From assembly GCA_016938685.1 (NCBI GenBank), contig JAFGUD010000370.1:1-55056 (forward strand): a stretch of 55,056 nucleotides of DNA, given 5' to 3'. The notes under the pieces were generated by a model. The model had not been told where the DNA came from. It was given only the letters and a program-made list of their open reading frames with translations, and did not search any database. The DNA comes from Bacteroidales bacterium. Its GTDB lineage: Bacteria; Bacteroidota; Bacteroidia; Bacteroidales; JAFGUD01. How positions within the stretch are numbered: position 1 is the first letter of the stretch; each line of letters opens with the position of its first letter. This document shows positions 1 through 7,114 of the stretch, in pieces. A program made the position numbers and the translations under genes.

Positions 1-112
1 CCGAAATGCTTTAAAAAATCCGATTTCATTTTCTTAAAATCGGTTTTAAAGTCAATCGGCATAACAACTTGTAAAAAATAATTCTCGAAATTATTTTAAC
101 AATTTGGTATAT
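1..112. repeat. MITE/REP-like repeat, copy A
   Basis: About 112 bp that recurs almost identically at 22949-23062. It has two internal stem-loops. One is AAATCCGATTT against AAAATCGGTTTT around a short loop; the other is AAAATAATT against AATTATTTT at about 77-95. In the complete copy the ends are inverted (ATACCGAAAT and ATTTGGTAT). The window begins inside the left end, so this copy may be cut by the window edge. No coding capacity is visible. It is probably a non-autonomous mobile or REP-like element. Confidence 0.75.
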
Positions 113-156
113 CAGCGGGGGAGCAAAAACGATAAAATAAATTAATTTGACACACT

Positions 157-257
157 TATACCGATACGCTTTTAGTAATTACTAACATGAACTCCCTTTG
201 GTCGGTTGTATTACTTCGCAAACTAGTAATGCAAAACTAAAAGTCTATCGGCATATA
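157..257. repeat. Imperfect palindromic element, about 100 bp
   Basis: The left arm (157-176) starts TATACCGATACGCTTTTAGT. The right arm (236-257) is its inverse with about three mismatches, ending in GTCTATCGGCATATA. The right-arm word GTCTATCGGCATA resembles GTCAATCGGCATA inside the neighbouring repeat at 1-112, so the two may belong to one family. It lies downstream of the HlyIII-family gene and encodes nothing recognisable. Confidence 0.6.
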
Positions 258-353
258 CAATTACAAATTTTAGAAGAGGGTTAGTATAAAAGCATCAAAA
301 ATAATGACAAGGAAGTTGGAAAAAATATTTTTTGAGAAAAAAATTAAAATTAA

Positions 354-1016
354 TTATTTCAAAGGTAAAACATAAAAATAGACTGAAATAAAATGCATAA
401 TTGTTCCTAATATTACAAATATATGCCAAACAAGATGATGGTATCTTACTTTGTGCATTCTAAAAAACACAACACCTAAGGTATAAAACACACCACCTCC
501 CATAAGAAAAACAAAGCCCCATAATCCTATTGTGTGGAAGAGATGATTGATATCAAAAACAATTAACCAGCCCATTATAACATACATAACAACATAGTAA
601 GTAGGCACATGTTTTCCTAGTTTTTCTTTTTCAAGACTCTTAATAATAATACCAATTACGGCAAGTCCCCACTCTATTCCAAAAATAACCCAACCGATTG
701 TTCCTTTCATGGCAAGCAACGTAAAAGGAGTATATGTTCCGGCAATCAGAAGGAAAATACCTATTTGGTCAAATTTAAGGAAGACTTTTTTGGCTGTTCC
801 AACAGGTAACCAGTGCATTAAGCCTGACCATGTATAAAGTAAAATCATTGACACACCAAATACCACCGAACAAACAATATGCAAAGAAGTTCCGTGATTG
901 GCGGAATACACAACCATTAATACTAATGCAACAACACTAAGCGCTGCCCCTGAAACATGAGAAATTGCATTTGCAAGTTCTTCTCCAAACGTGTATTTTT
1001 CTGTATTAATAGGCAT
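354..1016 (-). CDS. Hemolysin III / PAQR-family membrane protein
   Basis: 220 residues with about seven hydrophobic segments. Family hallmarks are visible: an N-terminal EELANAISHVSG segment, SGLMHW near residue 65, DQIGIFLLIAGTYTP near 83-97, and HHLVWHIFV near the C-terminus. The His and Asp residues at these places are the conserved putative metal site of the PAQR/HlyIII family. The protein sits in the inner membrane; bacterial members (TrhA/YqfA) have been linked to membrane lipid homeostasis rather than true haemolysis, so the physiological role here is inferred. The length is normal for the family. It has its own promoter just upstream (1043-1072) and no gene follows it in the window. 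Confidence 0.88.
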   Translation of the reverse strand: MPINTEKYTFGEELANAISHVSGAALSVVALVLMVVYSANHGTSLHIVCSVVFGVSMILLYTWSGLMHWLPVGTAKKVFLKFDQIGIFLLIAGTYTPFTLLAMKGTIGWVIFGIEWGLAVIGIIIKSLEKEKLGKHVPTYYVVMYVIMGWLIVFDINHLFHTIGLWGFVFLMGGGVFYTLGVVFFRMHKVRYHHLVWHIFVILGTIMHFISVYFYVLPLK

Positions 1017-1042
1017 TATGATAATCTAATAAATTAAGTTGG

Positions 1043-1072
1043 CGAATTTAAAAATCTAAATTAACAATTCAA
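1043..1072 (-). promoter_or_regulatory. Bacteroidota promoter for HlyIII gene
   Basis: On the minus strand TTG (1070-1072) is followed after exactly 19 nt by TAAATTCG (1043-1050), one base off the TAnnTTTG -7 consensus. The predicted start of transcription is near 1037, giving a leader of about 20 nt. Confidence 0.55.
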
Positions 1073-1111
1073 TAATTTCAATATTAAATTTATGTGAAGA
1101 AAAAAAGCACA

Positions 1112-1693
1112 TTAAGCATGCTCCCAAATAGGCATTAAATTTTTATAAGTGTTTTCCAGGATAAGATACAGATCTTTTTTATCAAACCATTTAGCCTCAG
1201 TTATACCTTCTTCGGCTTGGGGAATTGGTTTTTCATTTCTTTTGTACATCATTTTAAACCAATAAGTTCGTTTAAGATGCCATTTGTCTCGGATTCTAAA
1301 AGTGTGAAATGTAGAGGGAAGTTGATCGATAATAGTTGGTTCGCTTATACTACACTCTTCAACAACTTCTCTTAAGGCAGCTTCGGCATAAGATTCATTT
1401 TCTTGAACATGCCCTTTTGGTAATTGCCATGTGTCGTGATTTTTTATAGCTAAAATCTGTTTTGAGCTATTTATAACCAACCCACCGGCAGCTTCTTCGT
1501 ACATAAAAAGGGACTTGAAATTTTGAAAAAGCAGATTCAAATCTGAATTACTAATATATAGTTTTTCGTAGTTACCGTCTTGAAACTTAGACACTAAATT
1601 TTTCAACTGATTTCTATCTACAAAATGTGCGTAGTAAGGTTCTTCTTCATCAGTTAAATACACTACTCTTGAGCCAAAATAAATTTCAATCAT
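1112..1693 (-). CDS. Nudix hydrolase
   Basis: 193 residues. The Nudix box starts GHVQENESYAEAALREVVEE (residues about 94-113) and fits Gx5Ex7REuxEE, with the catalytic glutamates present; the usual glycine after EE is a Ser (EECSI). The first 60 residues form an extra N-terminal region. Nudix enzymes hydrolyse nucleoside diphosphates linked to another moiety; the substrate cannot be read from the sequence. The catalytic box is intact, unlike the degenerate one in the NrtR-type regulator at 12122. It is probably a single-gene unit with a strong promoter at 1737-1766. Confidence 0.88.
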   Translation of the reverse strand: MIEIYFGSRVVYLTDEEEPYYAHFVDRNQLKNLVSKFQDGNYEKLYISNSDLNLLFQNFKSLFMYEEAAGGLVINSSKQILAIKNHDTWQLPKGHVQENESYAEAALREVVEECSISEPTIIDQLPSTFHTFRIRDKWHLKRTYWFKMMYKRNEKPIPQAEEGITEAKWFDKKDLYLILENTYKNLMPIWEHA

Positions 1694-1736
1694 TGATTAC
1701 TAGTTGAAAATCCACTTTAAATTACTTTTTATGTTT

Positions 1737-1766
1737 CAAAAATACATTTTTTTTCAAGATTCACAA
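1737..1766 (-). promoter_or_regulatory. Bacteroidota promoter for Nudix gene
   Basis: Minus strand: TTG (1764-1766), 19-nt spacer, TATTTTTG (1737-1744), a full match to TAnnTTTG. The transcript start should be near 1731, about 38 nt before the ATG. Confidence 0.65.
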
Positions 1767-1788
1767 TTTTATTTTTGCCATTTTTTTC

Positions 1789-2439
1789 TTAAATCAACTT
1801 CTTTAATTCCTCCAAATATACTGTAGTTGTTTCGTAATCAGTTGAATCACCATACTTTTGATATAATATTTTTAATTGCTTATTTACTTCTTGTTTCAAC
1901 ATTAGTTCTTCTCTTAATTCTTCAATCTGATTTTTCAGATTCTTCACTTTTTCTGCCTGCACCATTTCTATGGTAATATCGCTATCTTGAAGCATATTTG
2001 CTTTTTGTTTATGAGCCTCTATATAAAATTCTTTGTGATTTTCGTTATATAGTTCCTTTTTTATCTTTTGTTCATCAACTATCATTTGCCTAAGCTGAAT
2101 AATATTTTTTCTACACGCTTCAACTTTCATCTTTCTTAGTTCAATTTGTTGTTTGTAAGAAAATGCAATTCTTTTTACTTCTTCTATTACATCTTCGGCA
2201 ATATTTTTATTTTCAGGCATTTGAATTATTTTTTCTAAGTTATCTAATTCTTCGTACCAGAGTTCTTTTGGAACTTCAAAAGTTTTATGAATTAAATCAA
2301 TTGCCCAACCTCTTATTTGATGAACATCACGTTCGTATTCAAAAATAGAAGTCTCACATTGAAATATTTCCTCCTGAATTTGTTTGTCGAAAGGTAATAC
2401 AGGCTCTCTTTTGCTAAATATGTTTTTAAATAATCCCAT
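1789..2439 (-). CDS. Coiled-coil protein of unknown function
   Basis: 216 residues when started at the ATG of MGLFKNIFSK. The reading frame stays open upstream only because it runs through a CAGTCTTT/CAGTCATC simple repeat, which would add an artefactual MTERLMTERL N-terminus; I therefore prefer 2439. The protein is highly charged, with no signal peptide or membrane segment. Heptad-rich segments at about residues 85-125 and 155-200 predict coiled coils, and a Tyr/Glu-rich tail follows. I recognise no family. It follows the class V aminotransferase gene on the same strand after a 190-nt repeat-rich gap, so co-transcription is possible. Confidence 0.65.
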   Translation of the reverse strand: MGLFKNIFSKREPVLPFDKQIQEEIFQCETSIFEYERDVHQIRGWAIDLIHKTFEVPKELWYEELDNLEKIIQMPENKNIAEDVIEEVKRIAFSYKQQIELRKMKVEACRKNIIQLRQMIVDEQKIKKELYNENHKEFYIEAHKQKANMLQDSDITIEMVQAEKVKNLKNQIEELREELMLKQEVNKQLKILYQKYGDSTDYETTTVYLEELKKLI

Positions 2440-2450
2440 TGTTTCGTTTT

Positions 2451-2628
2451 TCAGTCTTTCAGTCATCAGTCTTTCAGTCATCAGGCCTCAGTCTTTCTGC
2501 CTCTCATTCCAAAACAAATTACTTGACTGCTAACTGCTGACTGTTGACTGCCAAAAGCATCATTCAATCATTCTATTATTCTATTATTCTATTATTCTAT
2601 CATTCTATCATTCTATCATTCTATTATT
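2451..2628. repeat. Simple-sequence repeats between genes
   Basis: Two blocks. The first, about 2451-2550, has the words CAGTCTTT and CAGTCATC followed by GACTGCTAACTGCTGACTG-like words. The second, 2569-2628, is an 8-bp tandem array of (C/T)ATTCTAT in about seven copies. There are no unique spacers, so this is not a CRISPR array. Confidence 0.8.
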
Positions 2629-2629
2629 T

Positions 2630-4126
2630 TTAAAATTCAAACCAACTATTCAATTTATCGCAATCAAAATTTTGATCGGTCAAAAACCACTCTCCGGATT
2701 TATCTTGATAATAATCTTTTTTCCATTCTTCTGCATTATCAATAATCTCTTTCAAAGCATTTATAGCAAAATAAAGCTCGTCGTTTGTCATCGTAGGATG
2801 CAATGAAAGCCTAACCCAGCCGGGTTTTTCACTCGAATCTCCTGCGTCAATTTTATTAGTAAATAGTTTCGATATTTTTTTATCTATATTGAACAAATAA
2901 TGACCGTAAGGACCGGCGCATGAACAACCTCCACGAGTTTGTATTCCGTATCTGTCATTCAATATTTTTACAATCAAATTATGATGAACAGTTTCTGAAT
3001 AAAAAGTAACAACCCCTATCCTACTCCTGATATTTTCAGCTAAGATATGAAATGTGTCTATTTTTCTCAATTCTTCAAAAACAATCTCTAATAATTCTTC
3101 TTCTCGTTTTAAAATATTAGCAACACCCATTTTCTCTTTTAATTTAATGGATAATGCCGTTCTAATAGTTTGAGTAAAAGCAGGAGTGCCTCCATCTTCT
3201 CGCATTTCGGGTTCATTATGATAGCTACACTCATTCCAACGATTAGTCCACTGAACTGTACCACCACCAGGATTATCAGGAATTTTATTTTTATACAAAT
3301 TTTCATTAAAAATCAGTACTGCGGCACTTCCGGGACCACCAAGAAATTTATGAGGAGAAAAATAAATAGCATCAAAGTATGCTTCAGTATCATCAGGGTG
3401 CATATTTATGTCAATATAAGGAGCAGAAGCAGCATAATCAATAAAACAAAGTCCACCATTTTTGTGCATTATTTTTGCGTATTCGTGAACAGGTGGAATA
3501 CAGCCGGTAACGTTAGAACCGCCTGAAAACGCGCCTATTTTAATCTTCCTGTTTTTATATTTTACTATCGCATCTTCTAAACTATTAGTGCAAACTTTCA
3601 AATCTTCGCATGGCTCCAAAAGAACCACATCGGATATTGTTTCTACCCAAGAAAAATGATTTGAATGATGTTCTACGTGAGTTACAAAAACAACGGGTTT
3701 ATTGTCTCCTAAATCGCATGTTTTAGAAAAATCAATTCCTGTTTTGCGTTTGAAATATGTGTTTGAATCGGGTAATTTCAGCCCTAAAATGCGTTGCAAC
3801 TTATTTACAACCCTAGTCATTCCGGCACCCGAAGTAATTATTATGTCTTCATCAGAGGCATTAACATGTTGTTTTATTATTTTTTTTGCCAATATATACG
3901 ATTTGGTCATTTTAACACCAGTTTCGCTTGCTTCGGAATGTGTATTTCCTATCATTGGACCAAACAATTTCTGCATTTTTTCTTCGATTGGTTTATAAAG
4001 CCTTCCGCTTGCTATCCAATCAGCATAAAGCATTTTTTGTTTACCGAACGGGGTTTCAAATTCAGTATCGTTACCAATAATATTTTTTTTGAATTGGCTA
4101 AAATAGGTTTCAAGTTCAGTTGGCAT
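2630..4126 (-). CDS. Class V PLP-dependent aminotransferase / cysteine desulfurase-like
   Basis: Fold-type I PLP enzyme of the NifS/SufS superfamily. Counting from this ATG there is a cofactor-stacking HVEHHSN near 150-156, the PLP aspartate in FIDYAAS (about D230), the Schiff-base lysine in SPHKFLGGPGS (K260), and a cysteine motif RGGCSCAGPYGH near 398-409 where SufS carries its persulfide cysteine. With two cysteines (CSC) it could be a desulfurase, but some relatives are aminotransferases or epimerases, so the substrate is open. At about 500 residues it is longer than SufS (about 400). An alternative ATG at 4159 would overlap the small upstream gene by 32 nt; I chose 4126, which sits 1 nt past that gene's stop. 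Confidence 0.8.
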   Translation of the reverse strand: MPTELETYFSQFKKNIIGNDTEFETPFGKQKMLYADWIASGRLYKPIEEKMQKLFGPMIGNTHSEASETGVKMTKSYILAKKIIKQHVNASDEDIIITSGAGMTRVVNKLQRILGLKLPDSNTYFKRKTGIDFSKTCDLGDNKPVVFVTHVEHHSNHFSWVETISDVVLLEPCEDLKVCTNSLEDAIVKYKNRKIKIGAFSGGSNVTGCIPPVHEYAKIMHKNGGLCFIDYAASAPYIDINMHPDDTEAYFDAIYFSPHKFLGGPGSAAVLIFNENLYKNKIPDNPGGGTVQWTNRWNECSYHNEPEMREDGGTPAFTQTIRTALSIKLKEKMGVANILKREEELLEIVFEELRKIDTFHILAENIRSRIGVVTFYSETVHHNLIVKILNDRYGIQTRGGCSCAGPYGHYLFNIDKKISKLFTNKIDAGDSSEKPGWVRLSLHPTMTNDELYFAINALKEIIDNAEEWKKDYYQDKSGEWFLTDQNFDCDKLNSWFEF

Positions 4127-4127
4127 A

Positions 4128-4316
4128 TTAAGCTTTTTTTTGCGGTTGTTTTTTTTCAATTTTTTTAAAAATAAATTCTAATAAAAAGCTGATAACAATA
4201 TAAACGCCCATAAACATTATTATGTTTCCGAATGTTTCAAACTTAAAAAACCTATATCCAAATATACAAATAGGCACTGAAAGAAGTATTCTAAGTATTT
4301 GTTTTAAAAATTTCAT
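4128..4316 (-). CDS. Small two-helix membrane protein
   Basis: 62 residues with two hydrophobic segments (about 5-22 and 31-50) and a strongly basic tail ending KKIEKKQPQKKA, consistent with a small inner-membrane protein whose tail is cytoplasmic. It begins directly after the stop of the 224-residue membrane protein and ends 1 nt before the chosen start of the PLP enzyme, which argues for a real translationally coupled operon gene. I recognise no family. Confidence 0.6.
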   Translation of the reverse strand: MKFLKQILRILLSVPICIFGYRFFKFETFGNIIMFMGVYIVISFLLEFIFKKIEKKQPQKKA

Positions 4317-4991
4317 CTACACAATTTGTTTAATAAATTCTTTAATTTCGTTTATGTTGCTTTGATTAAACGATTTTATGATAATGTTCCAATTAGTTTC
4401 TGTTTTTTCAACTTCTACTGTTGTGTTATTATTTAAAAAATTATGTTCTTTTAAAATTTCCAATAATTTGTCATATGATTGAAACTCGCTTTTTTCATCA
4501 ATAGTTAAACTAAAATCAGACTGAATAAAATTAACGGTGCCAAGTTTTATTGCTTCTAAATAATTGAATTTTTTAGTATTCCCATCAACTGAAACATCAA
4601 AATCATTCAAAAACAGTGATTCTATGATGTATATTTCGTTGCCTATTTTTATTGGATTATTTTTTTTCGGATTATAAACACGATTGTAAATTACACCGGC
4701 AAGTCTTTGTCTAACATATCTCCAAACACCAAAATTTATGGCAGAAAATGCAACTAATAATATTGTAAGTAAAATTTTATTGGCAGGAACAGAATTGTAT
4801 ATCCAAACGGCAATCAAAGCCCAAAGTATAAGTTCTGTGAAAATGAACAAATTTCGTAATTCTTTTCTATGTTCTCCTTTTACAAATAATATTGCAAGGT
4901 TTACAAGCCTCACAAAAAAGAAGATAAAAGCCGCTAGAATAAAAAGCTTCACAAAGTTTCCGGTGGTCAATCCGAATGTTTCTCTAAACAT
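4317..4991 (-). CDS. Membrane protein with soluble C-terminal domain, unknown
   Basis: 224 residues: three predicted membrane helices (about 13-35, 47-65, 70-88), a basic linker with RYVRQR, then an acidic soluble domain of about 125 residues that would face the cytoplasm. The layout vaguely recalls small MscS-like channels, but I see no MscS signature, so I make no functional claim. It is the first gene of a likely three-gene operon with the small membrane protein and the PLP enzyme. A good promoter lies at 5010-5039, with a predicted leader of only about 13 nt. Confidence 0.65.
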   Translation of the reverse strand: MFRETFGLTTGNFVKLFILAAFIFFFVRLVNLAILFVKGEHRKELRNLFIFTELILWALIAVWIYNSVPANKILLTILLVAFSAINFGVWRYVRQRLAGVIYNRVYNPKKNNPIKIGNEIYIIESLFLNDFDVSVDGNTKKFNYLEAIKLGTVNFIQSDFSLTIDEKSEFQSYDKLLEILKEHNFLNNNTTVEVEKTETNWNIIIKSFNQSNINEIKEFIKQIV

Positions 4992-5009
4992 TTGTCGATA
5001 ATTTTAGGA

Positions 5010-5039
5010 CAAAATTAAGATTTCTCGGCAATTTTTCAA
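5010..5039 (-). promoter_or_regulatory. Bacteroidota promoter for 4991 operon
   Basis: Minus strand: TTG (5037-5039), 19-nt spacer, TAATTTTG (5010-5017), a full TAnnTTTG match. The predicted transcript start is near 5004. Confidence 0.65.
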
Positions 5040-5052
5040 GTTAAGATAAAAT

Positions 5053-5092
5053 AAAACCCCGCTAGCTGAACTAAACGGGGCTTCGGACAACA
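5053..5092 (-). terminator. Rho-independent terminator, copy 1
   Basis: On the minus strand AAGCCCCG pairs with CGGGGTTTT around a 14-nt loop, followed by a T-rich tail. It lies about 55 nt beyond the stop of the SpoIIE-type gene. About 35 of 39 positions, including the flanking GTTGTCCG, match the terminator at 7069-7108. Confidence 0.85.
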
Positions 5093-5145
5093 AAAATTAT
5101 ATGTTTTTAATCGAAAATAAATACAAAAAGTAATTTTCAACTATT

Positions 5146-7050
5146 TCACAAAATTGCACCGAAAACAAGAATATCATCAGTCTGTTCGGCTGATTTTTTC
5201 CAATTATAATAATTTTCTAATATAGATGCCTTAGCATCTTTAAAATCAATAATTTTTGAAACAAAACTAATAAAGTTTTTTGTTCCATATTTATGGCCTT
5301 CTTCGTTTAACTGATCTATAATGCCATCGGTAAAAGAAAACAGAAAGTCGCCAGATTCAAAATTAAAAAAATTATTTTCAAACAAATCATTTGTTGGATA
5401 TTTACCTATCGGCATTTTATTGCCCTTTACTCTTATTATTACATCATTTCTCTTAATGTAAAGGCTTCTGTTGGCTCCGGCAAATTCTATTATTTTTTTA
5501 TCATCATGAATAATAATAAAAGCAAGATCTAGTCCATCATGCTGAAAACTATTTATTATATTGTGCCGAAGTGTTTCAAGCACTTCGTTTGCATGAATTA
5601 TCTCTTTTCTTAACACAATTTCATTCAAATAAGCAATACTCAACATACTCATTAGAGCACCCGGAACACCATGTCCTGTACAATCAGCAACTACAAGCAA
5701 TCTAATATTGAAGTGCTCATTTTTTATATTCCTAAACCACAAAAAGTCGCCACCAACAATATCCCGCGGTTTGTATATTACAAAATATTCCCCAAAATTA
5801 TTATTAAGAATAGTTTCATTATGCAAAATAGCTTCTTGTATTTTTTTGGCATATTTAATACTAGAAACCATATCTTTATTGATTTTTTCTACTTTTAACT
5901 TCTGTTTTTCTATTGTTTCTTTTTGAGCCTGAATTTCCTCGGTTCTTTCTTCTACTTTTCTTTGAAAATCATTTAAGAGTGTTGATATTTCTTTTTTCAT
6001 TGAAAAATAATTCTCAATCAAAATTACAAGTTCGGATATTCTTGTTCTATATCCAAAGTTTTCAAACCTCTTAAAATCACTTCCTACAAACAACTTAATG
6101 TTTTTTGAAAGGTTAGAAATAGGCCTTGTCAAGTATCTAATAAAAATCAAACCTATCGAAAAGCTCATTATAATCAAAAAGCCTGATAAAAAAACATAAA
6201 TAAATTTCAACTTTTTTTCTGATTTGCGAATATAATTACCAACTTCATCAACTAAATAATCTATGTCTGATTGCAAACTTTGTCTTTGGTCTCTCAATTG
6301 TTTTGTAAGTCCAGAATTAGTTTTTATTCCTAAAACTGAGTCCAAATACACAACTTTTTTGAAATTTTCAAGATATAATTCCAATTCATTGATAATTGAA
6401 TCTTTTCGATGTTTGGGCAAATTACTTTCATAGATAAGATTTTGATATAATAAATTTTTAGATTCAAATAAATCAACATATTTTTGTTGACCACGTATTA
6501 TATAGTCTTTTTCATGCCTACGCAACATAAGAATTTTTGACATATCAAAGTCATCAAAAGACTCAAGTTCGTGAGCATAAAACCTCATCTCGCCAACATA
6601 TCCAAAATCATGATAGCCTCTATCAAGACTTAATTTTAACAAAGTATCGAGAACCAATTGGTAGTCACTTAATTGTTTTTCATAATAATCATTATAAACA
6701 GAGTCTACATCTAAAATTTCAATTTGAAATGCAATATTATTTATTTCATCTGTTATAACCTGAAAAAGACTATCATGTTCTACGATGTTTTTACTTTGAG
6801 AATATTTATAAAAATCGTAACTTACTAAATCCTGAACAAAGAAATCATCAATCAATAAATTATCCTTATAAAAATACGATTTCAAAATTAGAGTTCTTTC
6901 CTTTAGGTCATAAAGTTTTTGCTTTTTACTTTCGTAAACAATATTAAAAACAGTAATTGACGTAATGATTAGTGTTAATATTACAAAAATCATAATAAAA
7001 CGAGAGAACAAAGTATTGTGTCTCTGTTTAAAGATTGTTTTTAAAACCAT
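5146..7050 (-). CDS. Membrane sensor with HAMP-like linker and SpoIIE/PP2C phosphatase domain
   Basis: 634 residues from the ATG of MVLKTIFKQR. This start has AAGGA 9 nt upstream; longer in-frame starts would encode the terminator hairpin of the preceding gene and are rejected. Layout: membrane helix at about 14-34, extracytoplasmic sensor region of about 250 residues with no recognised fold, second helix near 285-305, HAMP-like segment, coiled coil near 355-395, then a SpoIIE-type Ser/Thr phosphatase. Phosphatase motifs are RDIVGGDFLW, VVADCTGHGVPGALMSM, GANRSLYI and FTDGIIDQ, containing the metal-binding Asp residues. Such proteins dephosphorylate anti-anti-sigma-like partners; none is encoded nearby. 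The gene is bracketed by two near-identical terminators. Confidence 0.88.
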   Translation of the reverse strand: MVLKTIFKQRHNTLFSRFIMIFVILTLIITSITVFNIVYESKKQKLYDLKERTLILKSYFYKDNLLIDDFFVQDLVSYDFYKYSQSKNIVEHDSLFQVITDEINNIAFQIEILDVDSVYNDYYEKQLSDYQLVLDTLLKLSLDRGYHDFGYVGEMRFYAHELESFDDFDMSKILMLRRHEKDYIIRGQQKYVDLFESKNLLYQNLIYESNLPKHRKDSIINELELYLENFKKVVYLDSVLGIKTNSGLTKQLRDQRQSLQSDIDYLVDEVGNYIRKSEKKLKFIYVFLSGFLIIMSFSIGLIFIRYLTRPISNLSKNIKLFVGSDFKRFENFGYRTRISELVILIENYFSMKKEISTLLNDFQRKVEERTEEIQAQKETIEKQKLKVEKINKDMVSSIKYAKKIQEAILHNETILNNNFGEYFVIYKPRDIVGGDFLWFRNIKNEHFNIRLLVVADCTGHGVPGALMSMLSIAYLNEIVLRKEIIHANEVLETLRHNIINSFQHDGLDLAFIIIHDDKKIIEFAGANRSLYIKRNDVIIRVKGNKMPIGKYPTNDLFENNFFNFESGDFLFSFTDGIIDQLNEEGHKYGTKNFISFVSKIIDFKDAKASILENYYNWKKSAEQTDDILVFGAIL

Positions 7051-7068
7051 AATAATCATTCCTTTAAT

Positions 7069-7108
7069 AAAAACCCCGCAAGCTAAGCTCAACGGGGCTT
7101 CGGACAAC
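7069..7108 (-). terminator. Rho-independent terminator, copy 2
   Basis: Minus strand AAGCCCCG ... CGGGGTTTTT, starting 7 nt after the TonB-receptor stop and ending 19 nt before the next start codon (7050). Loop and flanks nearly duplicate the copy at 5053-5092. Because it fills the whole intergenic space, the downstream gene needs read-through or an internal promoter. Confidence 0.85.
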
Positions 7109-7114
7109 CTAAAC

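Noticed and set aside
2569-2628. CRISPR-like array
   Set aside because: The 8-bp units follow one another directly with no spacers and there are no cas genes; it is a simple tandem repeat.
7051-7107. Longer N-terminus for the SpoIIE-type protein
   Set aside because: These codons lie in the terminator hairpin of the TonB-receptor gene; a good AAGGA site precedes the ATG at 7050.
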